A stretch of 64,000 nucleotides of DNA from Dipteris shenzhenensis (taxonomy: Eukaryota; Polypodiophyta; Polypodiopsida; Gleicheniales): the NCBI GenBank assembly GCA_047967505.1, contig CM106541.1; one strand, given 5' to 3'. Of the stretch, positions 47,080 to 56,910 are shown piece by piece (positions within the stretch are counted from its first letter, which is position 1; each line of letters starts with the position of its first letter). Under the pieces are notes generated by a model. That model saw only the letters and a program-made list of their open reading frames with translations. It searched no databases and was not told where the DNA came from. The translations under genes were made by a program, and so were the position numbers.

Positions 47080-48618
47080 ATGCCATATCCGAGACCTCAT
47101 AAAAACAGAAGAAGACATCGAATCTCTTATCGATCAATATTGCAAAAAGTGCACTTGCTAATAGATCAAAATCGCCACCAACTAATAAACATGATACTCC
47201 AAAAAAGCCCATTACGTGTTATTCAAAACTCTTTCATGGCTTCAACCGATCTTCATGAAGATACCAATATACATAACACAACACGCACAAAATTACTTCA
47301 AATGATGAACGAGTTCAAGGATTTTGAAAATGCAACTCTTTCTTTTGAACAACAAGAAATTTACAAAAAGATTAATGGATCACCCACAGGACTTCATGTC
47401 ATGTGTGGTACTCCTGGTTCTGGAAAGACATTTATGATCAAGTACATTACTTATAATTATGTAAAACAAGGAAAATCAATTGTTCTAGCAGCAATAACAG
47501 GAGCTGCTGCAATGAGACTAAGTCGATTAGCAACTACTATCCATCATCAATTTGCTCTACCAAAGAGACACAATATGTTTCGTGCCTCCTTACCAGTGTC
47601 AGACAAACGATACATAGAATTACAAAATGCAAAAATCATAATAATTGATGAGATCTCAATGATGACATGCCAAACATTAAACACAGTAATCAGACAACTG
47701 TGTGAAACTTGCAAGCAAACAATCTTGCAGCCTTTTGAAAATAAAAAGATGCTCTTATTCGGACATATGTCCCAGTTGCCTCCAGTCTGTAAATGCAAGT
47801 TGCAAGAAAATGAATTTTGTAGAAAATGTTGTATTGAAAACTCGGGTTTCTGGACAACTGCAACCTTTTCATTCCTACACACATCAATACGTCACCTAGA
47901 AGATCCAATATACGTACAATTCTTAAACATAATCAGAATAAGACAACCAACGGTAGAAGAGATTCAGTATTACCTAGGTAATTTAATCATAAGTGATAGT
48001 GAAGCAAACGATTTCATTGACAAGGACACAACTATACTGTGCACCCATCAAAAAGACACACGATACTATAATGAGCTCATACTACATAAGAAATTGAAAG
48101 AGCATCAAATTAAAAGTGTCACTGTGACATCCAATGTAGATCAAATCTTAGAATTAAAAGAATGGATAATGGATCCAAATTTCCACTCCATACAACAAAT
48201 AGCAATAGGAGCGAAAGTGATGATCATAGAAAATATAGATCTCACAATCGGAGCTACAAATGGCGCTATTGCAAGTGTCATATCACTAGAAATAGATAAT
48301 AACACAAACAACATTTTAAAAATTCATGCCAAGATCTTATCAACAAATGAAAAAATCACACTAAGACGATCAAAACATAAACAGAAGGTATTAAACTCAA
48401 TATGGTATCACAAAACAACTTTTCCAATCACACTAGCATATGCAATTATGGGACACAAGTCACAAGGATGCACACTCAAAGGAAAGGCTCTTGTAGTAAT
48501 TAAAAAATCATTTGCACCAGGACTAACATATGTCATGCTTTCACGAGTCACCACTCGAAACAACTTAAGAATCTTAAATAAAATAAATCCATCTAACTTC
48601 ATTCCAATGCTTACATGA
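47080..48618 (+). CDS. Helitron Pif1/RecD-like helicase domain
   Basis: A 512-codon open frame in phase with the Rep frame. Walker A is GTPGSGKT (residues 110-117). Walker B is IIIDEISMM. Motif III is LLFGHMSQLPPV, with His where the family normally has Asp. The C-terminal motifs are AYAIMGHKSQG and TYVMLSRV. A Cys-rich insertion (VCKCKLQENEFCRKCC) follows motif III and could bind zinc. The helicase would unwind DNA behind the Rep nick during rolling-circle transposition. The ATG at 47080 is only the first one after the last in-frame stop; the native protein would begin in Rep. The long open frame compared with the broken Rep suggests fairly recent decay. Confidence 0.85.
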   Translation: MPYPRPHKNRRRHRISYRSILQKVHLLIDQNRHQLINMILQKSPLRVIQNSFMASTDLHEDTNIHNTTRTKLLQMMNEFKDFENATLSFEQQEIYKKINGSPTGLHVMCGTPGSGKTFMIKYITYNYVKQGKSIVLAAITGAAAMRLSRLATTIHHQFALPKRHNMFRASLPVSDKRYIELQNAKIIIIDEISMMTCQTLNTVIRQLCETCKQTILQPFENKKMLLFGHMSQLPPVCKCKLQENEFCRKCCIENSGFWTTATFSFLHTSIRHLEDPIYVQFLNIIRIRQPTVEEIQYYLGNLIISDSEANDFIDKDTTILCTHQKDTRYYNELILHKKLKEHQIKSVTVTSNVDQILELKEWIMDPNFHSIQQIAIGAKVMIIENIDLTIGATNGAIASVISLEIDNNTNNILKIHAKILSTNEKITLRRSKHKQKVLNSIWYHKTTFPITLAYAIMGHKSQGCTLKGKALVVIKKSFAPGLTYVMLSRVTTRNNLRILNKINPSNFIPMLT

Positions 48619-48955
48619 ACTTTACAAAAATAGTAATCAATAGAAAATCCTTTTATTAAATATTCATCAATATAAGAGAAAATAAACTTTTGATATACAA
48701 ACTAATATGCAGAATCTATCAAAAAACTTATTTGAAGAACAACCAAAAATAAAATATGGCAACATCAGACAAGGTACATTTTCAGTATTAAGCATTATAG
48801 CATTTCTTCACATTAGTTTATATTCTAATTTATAATAGATTACTATTTCGCAGATCTTTGATCAATTCAAAAGTAAAGCCCGATTGGCTCAACAAGATAA
48901 AGAGAAATCAACAAAAAGAACAAAGGGACAAAATTATTTCTTGTATACAGCTTAA
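48619..48955 (+). other. Helitron inter-gene segment, possible 5' exons of the GIY-YIG gene
   Basis: A short frame from ATG 48707 ends at a GT donor (48774), and an AG acceptor precedes 48854. From there IFDQFKSKARLAQQDKEK leads to a TAA at 48953 just before the next ATG. The two pieces do not join in a common phase, so this is either degraded or a leader. Confidence 0.4.
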
Positions 48956-50042
48956 ATGCGTCTCACAAACATGGCTAGAAAGGAACCAAATGAATACATT
49001 TATGGATGGAGCACATTGCAAGACCTTAGGAATTTCATGGATAACAATCAACATGAAGTACAACAATGGAAGGCAGAACATGGGGACAAAGAAATGAGAG
49101 CAAACGGTTAGTAACCCAATTTTATTTATAAAAAATGATTAAATTTTAAATTTTAAAATATAATAAATAACATATACATAATATCAATTCAAACATAATG
49201 CAGGTCTAACCAAGTACATAATTCAAAAAATCACAAAAGAGGACGATATCATTACTCCAATGATGTTGAGAACAGAAGCACAAGCTATAATAGATAAGCA
49301 CTCAGAAGGAATTTCAGCTTATTGCCTTGAACTTCTACACTTTGGCTACAATGTAAGCTTAGCCGAACTCCTCAAAATAGATCGTAAGAGTGGAAATGTC
49401 ATACTAGCAGAGTTTAACAACATGTTCCAAACAGATTATCAAAAAAAAGCAAAAGAGTTGCCATTTACCATAGAAGGTATAACTTCCATTATTGATTTAA
49501 ATTTTGCAAAAGAAGCATATGGCGAACATTTTGAATTTTTCCCAACTCCACCAAAGAACAATATATTTCAACCCCCTACAGGTACATTCTTGACTCCATA
49601 TCTTAAAATACATACAAACTTCATCTTCTAACACATAAGAAAAACTCATCGTACTTCATTTTGCTATTTCAAATAGGAAATCGCGAAGAAGACAAAGAAA
49701 AAGACACAAAAGGCTCATATTACATATATTCTATTCTATGTATTGCTACAGAAAAAAGATATATTGGACAAACTAGAAATCTTGAAAAACGGATAGCACA
49801 GCACCAAACCAATCCTCCATTAAAATTGAAACATGATGTTAACAGGTAAAAAACCGTTCCACTCGAACTTCAAAACAGAAATCCTAGCCACCACAAACTT
49901 TAAAAGCAAAGCGAATACACTCGAAGAGAAATACATAAGAGAACTCAACACAACTAACTCGAAATATGGCTACAATAATCTCAGTGGAAATCCAGCATCT
50001 ACAAAAAAAATTTACTTTCTCAAAAATAGAGACATAATCTAG
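48956..50042 (+). pseudogene. GIY-YIG nuclease gene inside the Helitron, spliced, one frameshift
   Basis: Exons 48956-49106, 49204-49581 and 49677 onward have GT/AG borders and consistent phase-1 joins. The first two encode a protein I do not recognise (YGWSTLQDLRNFMD; GISAYCLELLHFGYNVSLAE; FTIEGITSIIDLNFAKEAYG). The third encodes a GIY-YIG domain: SYYIYSIL (about 49715), KRYIGQTRNLEKRI (49754-49795), then after a one-base frame change near 49847 KPFHSNFKTEILA and EEKYIRELN with the metal-binding Glu. GIY-YIG domains are single-strand-nicking nucleases of homing endonucleases, UvrC and Penelope-like retroelements. The gene lies between the helicase and the Helitron 3' end on the same strand. 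It might alternatively be a separate mobile piece captured by, or inserted in, the Helitron. Confidence 0.7.
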
Positions 50043-50476
50043 TATATTTAGGTAGAAGCACATTTTCAATACATGTAAAGGACTTCCTATTTCAAACTAT
50101 AGTTAAATCATACTCTTCAAGGACTCTTAATTCATAACATATATTACTCATTTTTTTCCATTTTCAAAGCAATACTACTTTTTTTCAATACACATAAAAT
50201 AATTCATATATGAACTGTTATTAAAAAATGCTTTAAAAAACGTCATGTTTTTAGTGATATATAACTCCATTTATAACAATTCCAATAATAACCACTTTTA
50301 GGTATACTATATAAATTTTCATCTATTGTTACTCTTATAATAATATTATAGTGTATTTCAAAAAATACTACTATAATAAAATCTAAGTTCTAAATTCACT
50401 TTAACAATCAAGTCAAGATGGAAATTATTATTTAACAATTTTTACGAAATAGCACTAAATTCATTTATATATATTC
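50043..50476. other. AT-rich Helitron 3' non-coding region
   Basis: Very AT-rich, no coding potential; leads to the 3' hairpin. Confidence 0.5.
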
Positions 50477-50508
50477 TAGCTCAATACAGCTACCTGCCCG
50501 GATCTAGT
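50477..50508 (+). other. Helitron 3' terminus: hairpin plus CTAGT
   Basis: TAGCT (50477-50481) and AGCTA (50488-50492) can form a 5-bp stem with a 6-nt loop. CTAGT follows 11 nt later and is followed by T, as expected for insertion between A and T. The stem is short, so this is a candidate. Confidence 0.55.
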
Positions 50509-50859
50509 TTACATCATTGTGGAGAGACGTGCTCATTTTTCTCAAAGGATCCAAGATGATAAGACACACACCTGTGGTAATTAATATGTAAAGGTCCGAG
50601 GTCGGCTAAGATCAAATCTCAACTGTTGGATGAAGCCATTTTTAGAATAGGAATATGGCTAGCCCGTGGCGGCAAGTACCTCCAAGACTCTCATAAGACA
50701 ATTCCAGCTGCCTCCCTGGAATGCTCCACGTGGGGGAATGGCTCGTGGTCGGCCATTTTCGGGTCGGAAAGTGCCGGGCCAATGGCTTGCAACCGTCATG
50801 CGCTCACCATTGGCCGGGCACTTTCTTTCTTGGAAAGGCCCATTTCCCTATACTTAAAT
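50509..50859. other. pre-insertion flank between Helitron and LINE
   Basis: More GC-rich than the Helitron, with two copies of 'cattggccgggc/ccgggccaatgg' in opposite orientation (about 50774 and 50808). It is probably continuous with the sequence right of the LINE (56927 on), that is, the upstream region of the PPR gene. No gene recognised. Confidence 0.45.
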
Positions 50860-50874
50860 ATACCTTCTTTTTCC
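50860..50874. other. LINE target-site duplication, left copy
   Basis: ATACCTTCTTTTTCC, identical to 56911-56925. One further T is ambiguous because the poly(T) starts here. Confidence 0.92.
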
Positions 50875-51060
50875 TTTTTTTTTTTTTTTTTTTTTCGATA
50901 AGCTGCGATTATATTAAATTGAAAGAAAAGAGAAAGATTACAGCGCTGCCCGGAGGCAGAGTCAACAACCCCAACATGCTGGGGGGATTACCAAAGGAAA
51001 GTCCTATTCAAAAGGGAGGTGCTACTGTCTATCCTCTAAAGAGGATTTTGCTAGCACATT

Positions 51061-54000
51061 CTACAACAAGTAAATTTGATTTTTGAGTAGTGACAGGGCT
51101 ACGAGGATTTCTTCTTGTTTGGCTAGGTTCTCCTCCATTTGAGCCAGCTTGGGATCTTGTACTTTGTACGTGTGGCCTTCCATCTTCTGCTTCAAGGCTT
51201 GCATCTTCATCCTCGCGTCTTTGAAAGAGTCTTCAATCTGCTTAAAAATGTCACGGATTAGAGGATGCAGTATATCTTTAAGCGTACCTTGAAAGAGCAT
51301 TTCATTACGGCTGATCCAAACATTCCACAAGTAAGCTGATCTAATACTATTCCAAAGAGTTGTTGGCAATCCATAGATTTCTCCTAGAAGGAGTTCCTTA
51401 ACTGAAATAGAAGAAGGATGGATGCAGGACATGAGTTTGTTAAACCAATTTAGTGCGGGAATGTTAAAGCTGCATCCCATAAACAAATGTTGGAGAGATT
51501 CATTTTCAGTTTTGCAGCGGCAACATTTACCATCTCCCTTTCCTATCCTAAAAGCCCTCATGGAAGTCCACACAGCATGATGTAAGATTAACCAAAGTAG
51601 GCAAGACTTTTTGGGGCTGATGTCCCTTTTCCAGCAGTTGCTGAACCTAAATTCCCATTGTTTTACATTCCAATTGATTTTCCAAAGTCTATTAAGTTTA
51701 AATTGAAGACTGGAATTCAATTTATGAAGAGAGGGGAGGGGGAGAAGCTGACCCCCTTGATGCCATTTAAAAGATTGGATTTTGAATTCTCCTTTGAAGT
51801 GGATCCTTGCTGGCCTGGAGTCCCAAAGGTCTATCCTTTCCTGCACAAGAAGATAATCAGAGTTAGACAATTTGAATAGACTTTTAAGACTCCTTTTATC
51901 CTTCCATCTCCTATTAGCGTAGTCCCATATGTGACCCCAGAGCCGAATGCCCTTCTTGTGCAGTTTATAAGCATGTTTCAGATCTCCAGAGAAGAAGTTC
52001 TGAAGTTGAGTGCTGAACCAAACAGAGTCCAAGTGAGCCCATGAGCAGATATGACTGGAGTATCTTTTGAGGATAAGTTGCTCTTTGAACTTGTTCCAAG
52101 AGTTCCAAATCCCCTTCACCAACTGGGAGCCTTTCGGAATGATTTTGAGAGGGCTACAGATGAGGGGGATAGTGTCCAAATTTTTCCAAGTAGGGCAGTC
52201 CTTAAGTCTAAAGTCCATGTTGTGCCTATGGAGCAGAAGGGACCAGTTGTCATTAGGGGAGAGAAGACTTCTAATGACCCATTTAGCAGCCATTCTGTCA
52301 GATAGCTCACAAAGGTTAGGGATCCCAAGACCTCCCTTCTCTTTGGGAGTGGTGCAGAATTCCCAGGCCACTTTGGGCAGTTTGTAGATGCTCCCGTCTC
52401 CACTCCACAAGAAGTTCCTGCATAATCTGTCAAAGGACTTTAGGTCAGCATTAGAAGGCCTCCAACAGGAGAGGAAATATATGGTGGCAGGAATCACTAT
52501 GTGTTTGAGGACCAAAACTCTAGAGGCCATGTTGAATTGCATCCCCTTCCACTTGTCGAGCTTGGCTTTCAGCTTGTCAAGGACCCACTCCCATCTTTGG
52601 TGTAAGGAGACACCAAATCCCATCGGGATACCAAGGAGTCTAAAAATATCACCATCCCTAATCATTTTGCAACCTTGTTGCAGGAGCCAGTCAGGGGGGA
52701 GTTTGTTCATAGTCTTGATTCCAGTCTTGGAATGGTTAACTTGGCTGCCACTGGCCAAACAGAAAGTGGCCAGACAATCCCAGAAAGAGGAGATTGATTG
52801 GTCATCGTTATGGATGAGAGCATTGGTATCATCAGCAAAAAGTTGCAGGCAGAGGTCAGAGGGGCTATTGGGAATGGCAATTCCTTTTAGGGCGCCTTGT
52901 TCCATCTTATCCTGGACAAGCCAACCAAGGGCATCAGCAGAGATGGCAAAGAGGAGGGGGGCTAAAGGGCAGCCCTGCCTAATGGATCTCTTGAGAGGGA
53001 AGGGGTCAGACAAAGAACCATTAATGGCAACTCTAGATCTTGCATTGCCAAATAGAACCATGACAAATTTAATAAATTTTCTTCCCAAGCCCATGTCATG
53101 AAGGGATTGAAAGACAAAATCCCAGTCCAACCTATCATAAGCCTTGTCAAAGTCAATCTTAAAGAACATAAAGTCTTGGTTGGTAGACTGGGCATGCTCA
53201 ATACCCTCCCACATGCTAATGATAGCATCAAGAATGTACCTTCCCTTGATAAATCCCTTCTGTTCCTTTCGGATCCAGGAGTTTAAGTGGTTGGAGAGTC
53301 TCAGAGCAAAGGCTTTGGCATATATCTTGTAAGCAGTGTTAAGACATGTAATTGGTCTCCAGTTATTAAGAAGGTGTTTTTCTTCTCTTTTATGAATAAG
53401 CTTGATAACTCCCTCGTTAACAGAAAGTGGGAGAGAGCCAAACCTGAGGGATTCGTTCCACACCATCAATAGGGGAGAAGTAATACAGTCCCGAAAGGTT
53501 TGGAAGAATTCGTTCGGAAGGCCATCAGGGCCCGGACTTTTGCCTTTTTTTAGCTGGTCAATGGTGTACTTAATTTCAGTTTCGGAGAGGTCCTGGTTGA
53601 GAATGTAGTTCAGCTCCTCTGGGACAACAGCTTTTCTACAACGAGCTATAGTAGCTCGAGCCCTGGTCTTCTCAGTAGAGTAACAAGGATCCCTACTGAA
53701 AATTTCAGAGAAATAGCTTCTTATGTACTCTTTATTCTCCTCTTGGGAAGAGATGAAGAGACCATCTTTTTTCTGCATAAGGGGAAGGAGGTCTCTTCTA
53801 GACTTCTGTTTAAGGGTCCGAAACATTTCCTTCGAGGGTCTATCGGCTTTACCAGCCCACCAATTCCTAGTGTACTTCTTAATTTGGTTGCCCTCAATAA
53901 GCTCTTCCCTTTTGAGATCAGCCTTGGCTTGAAGGATGTCAGAGAGGGCTACTCGATTTCCAGCAAGCATACTAGTTTCAAGGGTTTTGAGGGAGTCATA

Positions 54001-54939
54001 CTTGGCTTTCCTCCTGAGCTGCCTGATTTGTTGGACAGATCTTTTAGTCTCTCTAAGGAACTGTTGGGTTGATTTCACAGCACAAGCCCAAGCACGGGAG
54101 GGAGAAGAGGGACCTTCAAAATAGGAGGACCAAATCTTCTCAATCTGATCCTTGACAAGGGGGAGGTGAAAGAGGTCCTGATCCACATGAAACCACCCAG
54201 ACTTGATATTAAAATTGGAGTTGGAGAGACTAAGCAAAATAGGTTTGTGATCTGAAAGACAAATGTCTTTGAAGACCTTGACCTGAGAGCTGTTGAACGA
54301 ATGAAGGAGACCTGAGGAGACATAAGCCCGATCCAATCTAGCCTTCCTATGATCCTTTCCTTTCTGAGAATTATCCCAGGTGAAATCATTAGAGGACGAG
54401 GCATCGACCAGGGCATGGCTGTCTTTACATTTATTCCACTCTCTCTTCTCCCTACCACTTATAACAACACCCTTCCTAAAATATCTATCAATGCTAGACT
54501 CTACCATATTAAAGTCACCAAGCAAAATAACCGGAAATTGAAAAAAAGAGAGGGAGGTCCAGAGGGAGGGCCGAGAGCTAGCAGGACCCCAAGCATACAC
54601 AGAGGCCACCACAAAGGTCTCCTCGGCTTGTATCTCTACCGCTACCCACCTGTGAGAATCATCATAGAAAATGTTAGTGATTGATGACCCCCATTTCTCA
54701 TGGACTCCAAGGGCTGCTCCCCCCTTCCTTGGGGGGTGGTTAGTGTGGAACCATCTGTGGGAGGTTGACACAGCTTTGAGATTGTACTCAAGAGTCTTGT
54801 CAACAGCCTTTAATTCCTGCAAGCAAATAAAGTCAGCAATAATATTGTTGTCACTCATCCACTTCTTAAAGACCCTCGGTCTGTCTGAATCTGTTAATCC
54901 TTGGGTGTTAAATGAGATGGCTCTTATGGCTTGTTTCAT
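51061..54939 (-). CDS. LINE ORF2: AP-type endonuclease and reverse transcriptase
   Basis: 1,292 codons, intact. Residues about 5-245 form an EEP endonuclease: SFNTQG (9-14), LQE (40-42), GDFN (141-144) and SDHKP (229-233). The RT spans about 455-760, with KGKSPGPDGLPNEFFQ (465-480), FKIDFDKAYDRLDW (593-606, palm aspartate), RQGCPLAPLLF (654-664) and the catalytic FADD (701-704). The C-terminus has a zf-RVT-type region (SPKKSCLLWLILHHAVWTSM) and a Cys/His cluster (CCRCKTENESLQHLFMGC). The endonuclease nicks the target and the RT copies the element RNA there. Length and order are typical of plant L1. ATG 54939 is 6 bp after the ORF1 stop, which suggests reinitiation or a similar coupled translation. 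Confidence 0.96.
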   Translation of the reverse strand: MKQAIRAISFNTQGLTDSDRPRVFKKWMSDNNIIADFICLQELKAVDKTLEYNLKAVSTSHRWFHTNHPPRKGGAALGVHEKWGSSITNIFYDDSHRWVAVEIQAEETFVVASVYAWGPASSRPSLWTSLSFFQFPVILLGDFNMVESSIDRYFRKGVVISGREKREWNKCKDSHALVDASSSNDFTWDNSQKGKDHRKARLDRAYVSSGLLHSFNSSQVKVFKDICLSDHKPILLSLSNSNFNIKSGWFHVDQDLFHLPLVKDQIEKIWSSYFEGPSSPSRAWACAVKSTQQFLRETKRSVQQIRQLRRKAKYDSLKTLETSMLAGNRVALSDILQAKADLKREELIEGNQIKKYTRNWWAGKADRPSKEMFRTLKQKSRRDLLPLMQKKDGLFISSQEENKEYIRSYFSEIFSRDPCYSTEKTRARATIARCRKAVVPEELNYILNQDLSETEIKYTIDQLKKGKSPGPDGLPNEFFQTFRDCITSPLLMVWNESLRFGSLPLSVNEGVIKLIHKREEKHLLNNWRPITCLNTAYKIYAKAFALRLSNHLNSWIRKEQKGFIKGRYILDAIISMWEGIEHAQSTNQDFMFFKIDFDKAYDRLDWDFVFQSLHDMGLGRKFIKFVMVLFGNARSRVAINGSLSDPFPLKRSIRQGCPLAPLLFAISADALGWLVQDKMEQGALKGIAIPNSPSDLCLQLFADDTNALIHNDDQSISSFWDCLATFCLASGSQVNHSKTGIKTMNKLPPDWLLQQGCKMIRDGDIFRLLGIPMGFGVSLHQRWEWVLDKLKAKLDKWKGMQFNMASRVLVLKHIVIPATIYFLSCWRPSNADLKSFDRLCRNFLWSGDGSIYKLPKVAWEFCTTPKEKGGLGIPNLCELSDRMAAKWVIRSLLSPNDNWSLLLHRHNMDFRLKDCPTWKNLDTIPLICSPLKIIPKGSQLVKGIWNSWNKFKEQLILKRYSSHICSWAHLDSVWFSTQLQNFFSGDLKHAYKLHKKGIRLWGHIWDYANRRWKDKRSLKSLFKLSNSDYLLVQERIDLWDSRPARIHFKGEFKIQSFKWHQGGQLLPLPSLHKLNSSLQFKLNRLWKINWNVKQWEFRFSNCWKRDISPKKSCLLWLILHHAVWTSMRAFRIGKGDGKCCRCKTENESLQHLFMGCSFNIPALNWFNKLMSCIHPSSISVKELLLGEIYGLPTTLWNSIRSAYLWNVWISRNEMLFQGTLKDILHPLIRDIFKQIEDSFKDARMKMQALKQKMEGHTYKVQDPKLAQMEENLAKQEEILVALSLLKNQIYLL

Positions 54940-54945
54940 TTCGAG

Positions 54946-56739
54946 TTAATTTTTCTGTTTCCTAGCTTGAGAACCTTTCTTCCCTATAGATTGGTGGGGG
55001 ATTTCCTGGCTAGTACCCACTTTGGAGAGCCTGCGTTTAGCATTGAGGTGTTGGGGCTTACCTTGAACCTTGGGTGACTTTTCTAGAGGAGGTTGGAGGT
55101 TCCTACCTGGCAGAGTTTCTTCTTCAGCCTGCGAGAGAGAGTTGTCTTCCTCCATGATTGGCTGATTCAGATCATATTCATTTAGCTCCCGAGATAATTG
55201 TTGGTCTACGTTGAACTGAGTGTCATCAACAAAATCGTCTTCTCCCATGTCATCTGTGGAGGATTTTATGTCTTCTTCCCCTGTCAGTTCTACATTATTT
55301 TTACCAGCATCTTTAGATTCCTTTTCATGTGGCTGGGAAACAATTAGAGCTGGTTCAGTCAGGTCAACGAGGAGAGGAGAGAACTTATTAAAGTTTCTAC
55401 TCTTCACCTTATTGTGGACAACAGTTTTTGAGAGTTTATTTTTCTTAGAAACGGTCTGGAAACCATCACTATCAGGCTCATTCTTCTGCCCTTGGACGGG
55501 GGCAAGCTGAGAGTCAGTAGCAGACTTTTTTATTGTCTCTGGGCAGTCTCTTACAAAATGACCAGTACGCATACACTTAAAGCAAGCATTAGGAAGATTT
55601 TTGTAAGAGATTTCCTGTTTTCTGACTATGTTTCCTTCTGAATCCTTAATCAATATGAATTCGGGCATAGGACCCATCACTTCCATCTCAATGAGCACCT
55701 GCGGGTGCCATCTCGGGTTGATGTCTGTGAAAGGGCGTTGGCCTAGTAATTTCCCTAGAGGTTCAACTATTAATTTCAGTATAGGGACGAGATGAGCAGG
55801 CAAATTAGGTAATTCTACCCAAACCGGCATTCGGGTGGGTTTTGGGCCCATAGGGTCAAAATCTTCGTTCCATTTAAACAGAGACAAAGGGGAATTGCGA
55901 ACCATCCACTGTCCCCCCCCCAACACATTCAACGCTGCTTCTTGACTCTCAAATAGAAAGAGGAAAAAATTATTAGGCAGATACTGTGTAGATAATACCT
56001 TGTTTCCTCTAAGAATCCAATTTTGTCGAGTCCACTGACGAAGGACTTCCGCGGGAGGACGAGGGCCATGGCATAGACCAACCAACGCACGTTCCTGATA
56101 CATTTTGGACCAGCTGAAAAGAAGGTTGGAAGGGATTTGAACAGAAGCCATACCTCCCTTCGATGCTGCAAGTTCGCTGTTCTCACCTGAGGCTTGATTG
56201 CTGGTTGTATATTTGCCTTGAGCTTGGGAGATTTCTGCAGAAGAGTACATGTCCGCTTGGAGATTCCCAGCAGAAAAGCCATCTCTCGTGGAAAGAATTG
56301 GAGGGCTTTCACCCAAGAAGGGGGCCTGGGGAGGGAATGGAGTCCTGAAGCTCCCAAATGCCGGGCTGTTGAAGCGGACGCTATCATTGTGCGGGGGCTG
56401 GGAATTAAAGAAGGGTCTCAAAGGGACTGAAAAGGGTTGGAACACAGGGTTCCCCGTTAGCGGAGGAAAGGAAGGTTCCCCAGGCATGCGAGGAAATCCG
56501 AGGGAGGTTCCAAACATCCTATTATTCTGAAAATCCAGGGCTACCGTCGTATTGGTTCGGGCTAGCGTCTCGAGCTGAGATAGTCGGTCTGTATGGCTTT
56601 GAAGGAGATGGTCGTTTCCTTGCAGTTCCTGACCTTGGAAGGCTTCGTGCTCCAAGTCGAGGCGAGGGGGAAAAACTGCTGGATGGCGTGATGCAGGGGA
56701 GTCTTCCACCATCTCTGTGGAAGGGCCTGCCTCACCCAT
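54946..56739 (-). CDS. LINE ORF1: DUF4283 / zinc-knuckle nucleic-acid-binding protein
   Basis: 597 codons, intact, start at ATG 56739. The N-terminal 200 residues are Pro/Ser/Gln-rich and probably disordered. DUF4283 follows (VLRQWTRQNWILRGNKVLS, 232-250; LFESQEAALNVLGGGQWMV, 262-280; PVWVELPNLPAHL, 305-317). A CCHC knuckle CFKCMRTGHFVRDC lies at 386-399. The tail is acidic (EEDIKSSTDDMGEDDF) and ends in a basic Lys-rich stretch. Plant L1 ORF1 proteins coat the element RNA in the ribonucleoprotein. Confidence 0.95.
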   Translation of the reverse strand: MGEAGPSTEMVEDSPASRHPAVFPPRLDLEHEAFQGQELQGNDHLLQSHTDRLSQLETLARTNTTVALDFQNNRMFGTSLGFPRMPGEPSFPPLTGNPVFQPFSVPLRPFFNSQPPHNDSVRFNSPAFGSFRTPFPPQAPFLGESPPILSTRDGFSAGNLQADMYSSAEISQAQGKYTTSNQASGENSELAASKGGMASVQIPSNLLFSWSKMYQERALVGLCHGPRPPAEVLRQWTRQNWILRGNKVLSTQYLPNNFFLFLFESQEAALNVLGGGQWMVRNSPLSLFKWNEDFDPMGPKPTRMPVWVELPNLPAHLVPILKLIVEPLGKLLGQRPFTDINPRWHPQVLIEMEVMGPMPEFILIKDSEGNIVRKQEISYKNLPNACFKCMRTGHFVRDCPETIKKSATDSQLAPVQGQKNEPDSDGFQTVSKKNKLSKTVVHNKVKSRNFNKFSPLLVDLTEPALIVSQPHEKESKDAGKNNVELTGEEDIKSSTDDMGEDDFVDDTQFNVDQQLSRELNEYDLNQPIMEEDNSLSQAEEETLPGRNLQPPLEKSPKVQGKPQHLNAKRRLSKVGTSQEIPHQSIGKKGSQARKQKN

Positions 56740-56910
56740 GGTGAGGTGGCCCTCCTTTAGGGAGACGGAGAGCCTGTGCGGAAGGGAAGGGGGGGAAATA
56801 AAACAGACAGAGCTGGAGCTTAGGGAAGGAAGCTTGCATGTGAGGTGGAACTGACGGGGAGCAACGGCTCCTCAACGGCGCTCCTTCCGCTACTCTCATC
56901 TACCGCTGGC

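Larger units (their letters stand above)
44760..50508 (+). mobile_element. Helitron (rolling-circle transposon) with a linked GIY-YIG gene
   Basis: The coding part has a Rep nuclease with an HUH motif (46114-46122) and a two-tyrosine motif (46507-46521), followed in the same frame by a Pif1/RecD-like helicase. Rep-plus-helicase is diagnostic of autonomous Helitrons. A second, spliced ORF with a GIY-YIG domain follows. The proposed 3' end is CTAGT at 50504-50508, 11 nt after a small hairpin TAGCT-CAATAC-AGCTA (50477-50492). The 5' TC terminus was not found; it should lie between about 43900 and 44760, so the start given here is that of recognisable coding sequence. Confidence 0.8.
50875..56910 (-). 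mobile_element. full-length L1-type LINE, apparently young
   Basis: Read on the minus strand: about 170-bp 5' UTR (56740-56910), ORF1 (56739-54946), a 6-bp gap, ORF2 (54939-51061), a 3' UTR and a poly(A) tail seen as 21 T at 50875-50895. An identical 15-bp target duplication flanks it. Both ORFs are open from start to end. This is the hallmark of target-primed reverse transcription by an L1 and of a recent insertion. It lies about 400 bp upstream of the PPR start codon and opposite to it. Confidence 0.95.

Noticed and set aside
51658-54949. Plus-strand ORFs opposite LINE ORF2, up to 237 codons
   Set aside because: They are shadows of the conserved ORF2 frame on the minus strand.
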